Shown: in pieces, positions 6,229 to 10,750 of the stretch | Layout of the letters: each line of letters starts with the position of its first letter | How positions within the stretch are numbered: position 1 is the stretch's first letter | NCBI GenBank assembly: GCA_937983475.1 | Contig: CALJZV010000005.1 | Coordinates: 1 to 10,750 of the forward strand | Length of the DNA stretch: 10,750 nucleotides | Direction: 5' to 3' | Origin: an uncultured Verrucomicrobiales bacterium | GTDB lineage: Bacteria > Verrucomicrobiota > Verrucomicrobiia > Limisphaerales > JACDHS01 | Notes under the pieces: generated by a model | The model's input: the letters and a program-made list of their open reading frames with translations, nothing else | Told to the model about the DNA's origin: nothing | Database searches by the model: none | Translations under genes and position numbers: made by a program

Positions 6229-7479
6229 TCAAGGGCACGGTTCCAATGGCTGCTTTGCCACCGGCGGGGCGCTCTTGTGGTTCAAGTTTTTATACGCCCC
6301 GAAATCACTGAACCAGAATTTTTTCGCCAAACGATACATCCAGTGTTTTTCGGGAATCTCCTCGCCGGGCAGCCATTGGCTTAAGCGCGGCTGCATGGCG
6401 TCCAATTCCGCCATCGCCGTGCCCCGGAGGGTCGTGTCGCGCGCGCCGTGTTTCTGAACCAGTTGCTTCACCAAATCCGGCCGCTCCAGCACCACGCAGC
6501 CCCGCGTCGCTTGCGCGGTCAGATCGCGAAAGTCCTTGAGAAAGGCCGATGAACGCATGGTTTCATAGACGCCGCGCGGGTCGCGAATATTCTCGGTCGC
6601 AAACTGAATGATAGGGCACGGCTCAATGTCTCCTTTTGGCGAAATATGATGGGAAATGCCGGTGGCCATCGGGCACAGGGCCCTGCCGTCGTGACCATAG
6701 TAGGCGTCGATGATCATGATGGGCATTTTGGCGCGCATCTCGACCACGAACCGGCGCACTTGCGTCAGTTGCTCGGGCCGCAATGCCAGTTGGGGATTCA
6801 TCTTCGGGCCAACGGGCCGGTAAGTGTGATACCAGACGTAATGCACCCCTCGGTTGATGAGTTCGCGCAGCCAATCCTCGGTGAGCAACTCCTGGATGTT
6901 GGTCTGGCAAACGCTGGTGGCCACGCCGGTGAGGAGCTTGGCCTTCAAACAGGCATCCAGGCCGCGCAACGTTTTGTTCAGGACATCCTTTTTTCCGCGC
7001 CGCTCGTCACTGGTGATTTCGCGGCCTTCGATGGAAATGAGCGGCGTGGCATTGCCCAGCGCACGCAACTGCTCGGCCACCTTGTCGGTGATGAACTGGC
7101 CGTTGGTGAAAATCTGAAAATAACAGTCCGGATGCGCTGCCAGCACATCCATCAACTGCGGGTGCATGAACGGATCGCCTCCCAGGAGGACAAAGAAGGG
7201 ATTGCCCCGCTTTTTGGCATCGCTGATCAAGCGGTTCATTTCCTCCAAACCAATCTGCTCGCGCTCGGCCTCAACATCCACCCAGCAGCCCTGGCAACGG
7301 AGGTTGCAGGAGTTGAGCATCGAAATGTACAGAAACGGCGGGAAGTATTCGCCGCGCTTGAGGCGCCTTTTAAAGCGTTCCACCGACAACATTCCCTTGA
7401 GGCCGAAGTTCCATCCCGCTTTCCAAAGGCAGCGCGGGTCCGTGTTCAAAAGCAGGCGAGCTGAAAGGCGCGGCAGCAT
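6229..7479 (-). CDS. Radical SAM protein with C-terminal cysteine region
   Basis: This 416-aa radical SAM enzyme binds a [4Fe-4S] cluster through C58, C62 and C65 (SCNLRCQGCW, the CxxxCxxC motif) and cleaves S-adenosylmethionine to start radical chemistry. LLGGDP at 98-103 is the GGEP-type SAM-binding motif, and IFTNGQF (123-129) and ISIEG (148-152) are typical barrel strands. Further cysteines at C269 (CPMATG), C288 (DIEPCP) and C328 form a SPASM-like but abbreviated pattern that could hold a second cluster. The substrate is unknown. Neighbours (ferredoxin, unrecognised protein, DUF116-prenyl synthase) suggest an isoprenoid or lipid-linked substrate; this is inference. The ATG at 7479 leaves 1 bp after the stop of the upstream gene. 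The frame stays open to 7641, but the extra residues lie over that gene and look non-native. Confidence 0.9.
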   Translation of the reverse strand: MLPRLSARLLLNTDPRCLWKAGWNFGLKGMLSVERFKRRLKRGEYFPPFLYISMLNSCNLRCQGCWVDVEAEREQIGLEEMNRLISDAKKRGNPFFVLLGGDPFMHPQLMDVLAAHPDCYFQIFTNGQFITDKVAEQLRALGNATPLISIEGREITSDERRGKKDVLNKTLRGLDACLKAKLLTGVATSVCQTNIQELLTEDWLRELINRGVHYVWYHTYRPVGPKMNPQLALRPEQLTQVRRFVVEMRAKMPIMIIDAYYGHDGRALCPMATGISHHISPKGDIEPCPIIQFATENIRDPRGVYETMRSSAFLKDFRDLTAQATRGCVVLERPDLVKQLVQKHGARDTTLRGTAMAELDAMQPRLSQWLPGEEIPEKHWMYRLAKKFWFSDFGAYKNLNHKSAPPVAKQPLEPCP

Positions 7480-7480
7480 G

Positions 7481-8005
7481 TTACCAGGGTGTGTGGGTTT
7501 TGAGCCACGCTTGCGTGAACGCTTCGATCCGTGCCAACTCATCCGCAAGCGAACGCAACGGACACCCGATGCCACGCAGGTGATAATGAAAGGTTTCCGG
7601 GTCGAGACTGCGATGAAACTTATCGGGCTTGAAATCTCCAATGGCCCCCACCGGCATGATGTTCATGTCCACGTAGCCGCGATTCTCCAATGGCTTGAGC
7701 CAATCCTCAAAATATTCATCCGGATGCTGAACAGCCTCGCGAATGTCGTGAAGACGCAAGGGTGACTGATCGTCCACTTTCAGTTCTGATCGCAACCGCT
7801 CGCCCCGCGCCTTGGATGCTGCGCGATCGGGCCAGAAAAGCCGCGACACCTGCACGGCATGGCCCACAAACCCATCAACAAAGAAAAAGACGCGTTCCGA
7901 GTCCAATGCCGACAGGCTGCCTCGAATATTCTGAAAGGCGTAATTAGCCTGCTTGCACTGCAACCGGACTTCCTCCACCAGCCTGTACACAACTTGGTTT
8001 TCCAT
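7481..8005 (-). CDS. Unrecognised 174-aa protein in radical SAM/ferredoxin operon
   Basis: I do not recognise the family. The protein is soluble-looking, with no signal peptide or membrane segment. It has an N-terminal helical stretch (YRLVEEVRLQCKQANYAFQN), a hydrophobic strand-like ERVFFFVDGFVGHAVQVSRLFW around residues 37-58, and a charged middle. Residues around 97-106 contain YFEDWLKPLE and the tail contains FHYHLRGIGCPLRSLADEL. It has only two cysteines and no metal-binding cluster motif. Histidines and aspartates are plentiful but form no pattern I can name. It is 5 bp downstream of the ferredoxin gene and 1 bp upstream of the radical SAM gene, so co-translation is likely. A partner, chaperone or substrate-binding role for the radical SAM step is possible but unproven. 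Confidence 0.75.
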   Translation of the reverse strand: MENQVVYRLVEEVRLQCKQANYAFQNIRGSLSALDSERVFFFVDGFVGHAVQVSRLFWPDRAASKARGERLRSELKVDDQSPLRLHDIREAVQHPDEYFEDWLKPLENRGYVDMNIMPVGAIGDFKPDKFHRSLDPETFHYHLRGIGCPLRSLADELARIEAFTQAWLKTHTPW

Positions 8006-8010
8006 AAATT

Positions 8011-8862
8011 TCAGGTGGTTCCCTGCGCCTCCAGCGCTGCCTTGGCCTTCGCCGCCGCCTCCTCGGCTTTGCGTTGAATTTCCTCTGGCGATGGCAGGCT
8101 CATCAACACTTCGGCGGGAATATCCCCCATCTCAGCCAGCTTGGTCAGACATTTCTGGCGTTCCTTCAGAGCCTTGTCCGAGTCGCGCTCCTTGGAAAAG
8201 CGCGACTTGGCCCGCTCGCTGCGCATCCGAAGCATGGAATACACATCTCCTCCAAGAAGCGCGGAGATGTCCACTTTCATTTTCTCCCGCTGCAAGTCCG
8301 CATCGCTGACCGTGTCGCCGTTGATCGGGCCGGCCTTGTATTTGGGGAACATGATGGCCGCCTCGGGACAAACGCGGGAACAGGCCGGGCAATTGGTCTT
8401 GCAGTTGTCGTTGTTCTGAACCTGGATTTTTTTCTCCGCGTCCACGCCGTAAACGCCAAACAGGCAAAAGCTCAGACACTGCATGCAGTTGGTGCAGCGA
8501 TCGTAGTCAATCACCGGAAACCACGGCTTCCATTCACCGTGCCTCACGGCGTTTGCCGCGACTCGTTCATTTTCCACAAAGTCGAAGACTTGTTCCGGGG
8601 TGCGGCCGGTGATGTCCTGGAAACGCACGGAGGTCTCCTCAAGCGCATTGTCGGCTTCCGGATTGGTTGCGGAACCGAACTTTCCCAAAACCAACAGTGA
8701 AGCTCCCTTGTAATGGGACAATATTCCTTCGGTTGTTCGGGTGACAGCAAAGCCCTTCTCCAGCAAGCTGGCCATTGCGGAAAAACACTGGCCATTGTCC
8801 AGCGGTTCAGAGCCGGGGCCTTCATACAGAACGATGCGAAGTGTGGTTTGGTTAAGGCTCAT
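8011..8862 (-). CDS. 2x[4Fe-4S] ferredoxin-like protein with extra N- and C-terminal regions
   Basis: At 283 aa the protein carries a central bacterial-type ferredoxin fold. C123, C126, C129 and C133 (CTNCMQCLSFC) form one four-cysteine set, and C154, C158, C161 and C165 (CKTNCPACSRVCP) the other. The second set has a CxxxC start in place of the usual CxxC spacing. Residues 1-115 form a separate alpha/beta-looking domain (LRIVLYEG, ASLLVLGKFG) with one cysteine, which I cannot assign. Residues about 185-283 are charged and helical, ending in an Ala/Glu/Lys-rich stretch (258-281) suggestive of a coiled coil. It likely passes electrons, most plausibly to the radical SAM enzyme two genes downstream. 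That is inferred from context; no interaction motif is visible. It precedes the 174-aa gene by 5 bp. No Shine-Dalgarno sequence is evident before ATG 8862. Confidence 0.85.
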   Translation of the reverse strand: MSLNQTTLRIVLYEGPGSEPLDNGQCFSAMASLLEKGFAVTRTTEGILSHYKGASLLVLGKFGSATNPEADNALEETSVRFQDITGRTPEQVFDFVENERVAANAVRHGEWKPWFPVIDYDRCTNCMQCLSFCLFGVYGVDAEKKIQVQNNDNCKTNCPACSRVCPEAAIMFPKYKAGPINGDTVSDADLQREKMKVDISALLGGDVYSMLRMRSERAKSRFSKERDSDKALKERQKCLTKLAEMGDIPAEVLMSLPSPEEIQRKAEEAAAKAKAALEAQGTT

Positions 8863-8927
8863 GAACGGTTTTTAGCGCATGAATTTTTCTTTAGGCACAC
8901 CGCTTTGGCGGACGGACCCCCCCCAAC
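8863..8927 (-). other. Short intergenic gap with G8 homopolymer and small hairpin
   Basis: The 65-bp gap between the HicB-like gene and the ferredoxin gene contains eight consecutive C on the plus strand (8917-8924; G8 on the coding strand). Next to it is a 4-bp stem CCGC/GCGG with a 4-nt loop (8901-8912). No T-run follows the hairpin on the minus strand, so termination here is not supported and readthrough from the upstream genes is possible. Confidence 0.5.
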
Positions 8928-9152
8928 TTAGGCATAGACAGCCTCAAACCGAGTAATAAACACCTCTGGGTGATAACGCCGCTGCACTTCCTCACGCGGC
9001 GCACTCTCTAAAAAAAGCTCAACTGCCTCTTTTAAATTCGCAGTGGCCTCCTCCACGGTGTCCCCCTGGCTGGCAACATCCAGTTCCGGGCATAGCGAGA
9101 CGTAACCGCTCCCTTCGCGTTCAAGAACAGCAGTAAGTTGAAGTGATTTCAT
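8928..9152 (-). CDS. HicB-like antitoxin-family protein, orphan
   Basis: This 74-aa protein matches the small HicB-like (UPF0150-type) fold: a strand LTAVLEREGSGYVSLCPEL (residues 6-24), then DVASQGDTVEEATANLKEA, the characteristic glycine-aspartate turn and helix, then ELFLES. In type II HicAB systems HicB binds and neutralises the HicA RNase. This is the short form without a C-terminal DNA-binding domain. No HicA-sized frame adjoins it: the gaps are 12 bp upstream and 65 bp downstream. Solitary HicB-like proteins are common in bacterial genomes and their function is mostly unknown. The ATG at 9152 follows ACAGG, which overlaps the upstream stop. Its place inside a redox gene neighbourhood may be chance. 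Confidence 0.8.
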   Translation of the reverse strand: MKSLQLTAVLEREGSGYVSLCPELDVASQGDTVEEATANLKEAVELFLESAPREEVQRRYHPEVFITRFEAVYA

Positions 9153-9164
9153 AGTGAAAACCTG

Positions 9165-9566
9165 TCAGATGTTTGAGCCTGTGGCAACACGAGGAGGTTC
9201 AGTGACAACATTAGCGCCGGATAAATTCGGCTTCAAAACGGAATCGAGGATTGCGTCTGCGATTTGATCGGCCGGCAGCACCCGCATGTTGAGCACCTCG
9301 GTCTTGTCCTGCGGCAAGGGCGCGTTGGCGGCGGCGAACAGCCACTTCACCGCGCGCGGAAAACAAGCGGCAATCTTCACCGGGCCGCTTTCAGCCAACC
9401 GCTTCAGCGCCGGATCTCGCCGCGCTGACATTTCGCACAGGTCGGCGACGGCTTCAAAGCTCACGCCCGAATCGCAAAGCCTCCGGAGCACAGCCTCCTT
9501 GACGTCCTTTGGCACGACCTGGGCGTGGGTGCAGTGACAATATAAAATGCGCGGCGCGTCGGACAT
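9165..9566 (-). CDS. 133-aa cysteine protein with HdrA-N-terminal-like motif layout
   Basis: The start of the protein is RILYCHCTHAQVVPKDVKEA (C10, C12), followed by C31, an LCEMSARRDP segment (C44), and VKIAACFPRAVKWLF (C68). The order CHC, then Cys, then AACxPR recalls the N-terminal domain of heterodisulfide reductase subunit HdrA-type proteins, where those cysteines belong to an iron-sulfur region. Here the domain stands alone and the FAD domain is absent. The C-terminal part (about residues 88-133) is not recognised. I infer a small Fe-S or thiol-redox protein, low confidence on function. It is 12 bp upstream of the HicB-like gene on the same strand and divergent from sufC. No clear Shine-Dalgarno sequence precedes ATG 9566. 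Confidence 0.65.
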   Translation of the reverse strand: MSDAPRILYCHCTHAQVVPKDVKEAVLRRLCDSGVSFEAVADLCEMSARRDPALKRLAESGPVKIAACFPRAVKWLFAAANAPLPQDKTEVLNMRVLPADQIADAILDSVLKPNLSGANVVTEPPRVATGSNI

Positions 9567-9660
9567 GGGTGGAAGTTACCTTTCCGGTTCGTGGATGACA
9601 ATTGTGTTTGAATTAAATCAAGCAACCACAGGAGCAGTTCTGAGCAAGCCACAAGCCGGG

Positions 9661-9676
9661 CCGGTCAGTTGACCGG
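9661..9676. promoter_or_regulatory. Perfect 7-2-7 palindrome, candidate operator
   Basis: CCGGTCA and TGACCGG flank a GT centre, giving a 16-bp dyad with no mismatches between divergent genes. Its size and symmetry fit a dimeric regulator site. It does not match the IscR or cyanobacterial SufR consensus as I know them, so the regulator is unknown. Confidence 0.4.
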
Positions 9677-9702
9677 AGGGCGAGCTCCACAAATCCCAAT
9701 TT

Positions 9703-9750
9703 TTTTCGGCGAAATGAAATGGGACTCGCGGGAGCTTATCCCGCCGAAAA
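9703..9750. repeat. Nested inverted repeats upstream of sufC
   Basis: The outer arms TTTTCGGCG (9703-9711) and CGCCGAAAA (9742-9750) are perfect 9-bp reverse complements. Overlapping them is a compact hairpin GCGGGA (9728-9733), loop GCTTA, TCCCGC (9739-9744). The two structures are mutually exclusive because they share bases 9742-9744. Neither is followed by a T-run in a direction that would make an intrinsic terminator. Confidence 0.45.
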
Positions 9751-9763
9751 TTCGCCATTCGCC
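9750..9763. repeat. Two tandem copies of a 7-bp unit ATTCGCC
   Basis: ATTCGCC occurs twice head to tail. A partial third unit (CATTC) follows. It lies just before the second heptamer repeat set. Confidence 0.5.
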
Positions 9764-9773
9764 CATTCTGCTG

Positions 9774-9801
9774 CTCACTTCTCACTTCTCACCACTCACA
9801 A
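9774..9801. repeat. Four tandem 7-bp units of CTCACNN type
   Basis: The units CTCACTT, CTCACTT, CTCACCA and CTCACAA follow one another, with the first five bases invariant. Function unknown; it could reflect replication slippage or a regulator-binding array. Confidence 0.55.
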
Positions 9802-9867
9802 CAGCCGCTCGTTGGACAAGTTTTCGCTGCGGGCGTACGTTTCCACTAAATAAACGGCATATCCTTC

Positions 9868-9873
9868 AAGGAA
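9868..9873 (+). promoter_or_regulatory. Shine-Dalgarno site for sufC
   Basis: AAGGAA lies 7 nt before the ATG at 9881. It supports that ATG over the in-frame TTG at 9875, which would be only 1 nt from the site. Confidence 0.7.
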
Positions 9874-9880
9874 TTTGACC

Positions 9881-10660
9881 ATGCTCGAAATCAACAATCT
9901 GACCGCGGGAGTCGAGGGAAAGAAAATCATACGCGAGCTTTCCCTCGCCATTCAGCCCGGCGAGATTCATGCGCTCATGGGCCCCAACGGCAGCGGCAAG
10001 AGCACCTTGGCCGCGGTGCTGGCGGGCCGTCCGGGTTATGAGGTGTTCGACGGAACGGCAACTTTCCATGAAATGAATCTGCTGGAGATGAAGCCTGAGG
10101 ACCGGGCGCGTGCCGGGCTGTTCCTGGCGTTCCAATACCCGGTGGAGATTCCGGGCGTCAACAGCACATATTTTCTCAAAGCGGCGCTCAATGAAATCCG
10201 CAAGTCCAAGGGCGAGGAACCGCTGGACGCGGTGGACTTCCTCGCGTTGGTCAAGCAAAAGGTCAAATTGCTCGATCTTGATCCGGGCCTGCTCAGCCGC
10301 GCGGTAAACGAAGGGTTCTCCGGGGGCGAGAAAAAGCGGAATGAAATTTTCCAGATGGCCGTGCTGGAGCCGTCCTTCTGCATTCTCGACGAGACCGATT
10401 CAGGCCTGGACATTGACGCGTTGCGGATCGTCGCCTCGGGCGTCAACCAGTTGCGGCGGGAGGACAACGCGTTTTTGATCATCACGCACTACCAGCGGCT
10501 GCTCAATTACATCGAGCCGGATTATGTTCACGTGCTGGCGGGCGGTCGGATCACGCGCAGCGGCGGCAAGGAACTGGCGCTCGAACTGGAGGAGCACGGC
10601 TACGAGGGGCTCCCGGAATCCGCCGAGGCACCCGAGGAGGAAATGGAAACCCGCCCATGA
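9881..10660 (+). CDS. sufC: Fe-S cluster assembly ATPase SufC
   Basis: This 259-aa ABC-type ATPase powers the SufBCD scaffold that builds Fe-S clusters in the cytoplasm. The Walker A motif GPNGSGKST is at residues 34-42, the Q-loop FQYP at 84-87, and the signature SGGEKKRNE at 147-155. Walker B and the D-loop read FCILDETDSGLDIDAL (167-181), with the family-typical ETDSGLD, and the switch histidine is H203 (ITHYQR). Length is usual for SufC (about 250). The tail after residue 245 is acidic. No sufB is visible upstream, so the operon order here begins at sufC or sufB lies elsewhere or downstream. The next gene starts inside its stop codon. Facing Fe-S protein genes across the intergenic region is suggestive of shared need, not proof of co-regulation. 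Confidence 0.95.
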   Translation: MLEINNLTAGVEGKKIIRELSLAIQPGEIHALMGPNGSGKSTLAAVLAGRPGYEVFDGTATFHEMNLLEMKPEDRARAGLFLAFQYPVEIPGVNSTYFLKAALNEIRKSKGEEPLDAVDFLALVKQKVKLLDLDPGLLSRAVNEGFSGGEKKRNEIFQMAVLEPSFCILDETDSGLDIDALRIVASGVNQLRREDNAFLIITHYQRLLNYIEPDYVHVLAGGRITRSGGKELALELEEHGYEGLPESAEAPEEEMETRP

Positions 10661-10750
10661 CCACGCCGCAACAACCCGCGTTGGAAGACTGCGTGTCGGC
10701 GTTTCGGCCCTTTGCCGAGCGGATGGGCGGGAAGGACTCGACGTGGATTC
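10657..10750 (+). CDS. N-terminus of SufC-coupled gene, probably SufD (partial)
   Basis: An ATG at 10657 overlaps the sufC stop (ATGA) and its frame stays open to the right edge, giving 31 codons: MTTPQQPALEDCVSAFRPFA then ERMGGKDSTWI. The overlap means translational coupling with SufC, whose usual partners are SufB and SufD. The short N-terminus followed by what could be the first helix fits SufD better than SufB, whose long N-terminus has a different character. Too little is present for a firm identity. Confidence 0.6.
   Translation, partial: MTTPQQPALEDCVSAFRPFAERMGGKDSTWI

Larger units (their letters stand above)
9567..9880. promoter_or_regulatory. Divergent intergenic region upstream of sufC with inverted and tandem repeats
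   Basis: This 314-bp region separates the 133-aa redox-like gene from sufC and should contain promoters for both. It holds a near-palindrome TTGAATTAAATCAA (9608-9621), a perfect 7-2-7 palindrome (9661-9676), nested inverted repeats (9703-9750) and two sets of 7-bp tandem repeats (9750-9801). I found no convincing -35/-10 pair, no riboswitch and no credible small gene. A frame at 9669-9878 has a composition unlike a real protein. Confidence 0.5.

Noticed and set aside
6646..7464. 272-codon plus-strand open frame opposite the radical SAM gene
   Set aside because: Antisense shadow of a gene with a clear CxxxCxxC motif; no supporting motif or ribosome site.
6229..7479. Radical SAM protein as archaeal-type tetraether (lipid-joining) synthase
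   Set aside because: The link to isoprenoids made this tempting, but the extra N-terminal cysteine motifs I expect in that family are missing; only the generic radical SAM assignment is supported.
7480..7641. 54-residue N-terminal extension of the radical SAM frame
   Set aside because: It lies entirely over the upstream 174-aa gene in another frame, its composition is Arg/Ser-rich and unlike a folded domain, and the ATG at 7479 gives normal 1-bp spacing.
8863..9164. HicA toxin partner for the HicB-like gene
   Set aside because: Neither flanking gap (65 bp and 12 bp) can hold a 60-aa toxin, and no frame with HicA-like motif was seen on either strand.
9728..9744. GC-rich hairpin as an intrinsic terminator
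   Set aside because: No T-run follows on either strand and the flanking genes are divergent, so no terminator is expected there.
9669..9878. 69-codon frame in the sufC upstream region
   Set aside because: It spans the tandem and inverted repeats, has no family resemblance, and ends just before the sufC start; it is more likely non-coding.
9875..9880. TTG start two codons upstream of sufC ATG
   Set aside because: It is only 1 nt from the AAGGAA ribosome site, whereas ATG 9881 has good 7-nt spacing.

Overview
The window is about 10.75 kb of moderately GC-rich, densely packed bacterial DNA with no phage, insertion sequence, CRISPR array or RNA gene that I can see. The gene style and gene set (a FabF/KS-like/FabG cassette, radical SAM and ferredoxin genes beside a prenyl synthase, and a suf locus) fit a Gram-negative bacterium. 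My impression is of a Verrucomicrobiota-like genome, but that is inferred from protein flavour only and no marker gene proves it.

Region 1 (1-3035, minus strand) is a fatty-acid or polyketide-type cassette. It runs from a catalytically complete ketosynthase (1797-3035) to a ketosynthase-like protein that has lost all its catalytic residues (772-1800, joined by an ATGA overlap), then to a FabG-type ketoreductase (34-762). The cassette probably continues past the left edge, where a possible TTG-start frame overlaps the ketoreductase stop. An active KS, a dead KS and a KR is the layout of KS/chain-length-factor systems, including aryl-polyene-type clusters. No carrier protein, dehydratase or acyl-activating enzyme is inside the window to confirm it.

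Region 2 (3036-4505) is a 123-bp divergent intergenic region and then gltX, the only plus-strand gene in the first 9.8 kb. This glutamyl-tRNA synthetase has intact HIGG and KMSKR motifs. It appears to lack roughly 40 residues of the usual insert that carries the zinc-binding or YDGR-type segment.

Region 3 (8862 down to 4510, minus strand) is the most interesting part. It is a tight four-gene run: a 2x[4Fe-4S] ferredoxin with an unrecognised N-terminal domain, an unrecognised 174-aa protein, a radical SAM enzyme with extra C-terminal cysteines, and a fusion of a cysteine-rich DUF116-like domain to an all-trans polyprenyl diphosphate synthase. The gaps are 5, 1 and 18 bp. The composition suggests a radical-SAM-dependent isoprenoid or lipid pathway with its own electron carrier. 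I cannot name a described pathway that matches it.

Region 4 (8863-9566, minus strand) holds an orphan HicB-like antitoxin-type protein and a 133-aa cysteine protein resembling the N-terminal motif layout of HdrA-type proteins. Both could be in the same transcription unit as region 3.

Region 5 (9567-10750) is a 314-bp divergent intergenic region rich in inverted and 7-bp tandem repeats. It is followed by sufC and the start of an overlapping downstream gene, probably sufD, cut by the right edge. Fe-S assembly genes directly across from Fe-S proteins suggest, but do not prove, a functional link.
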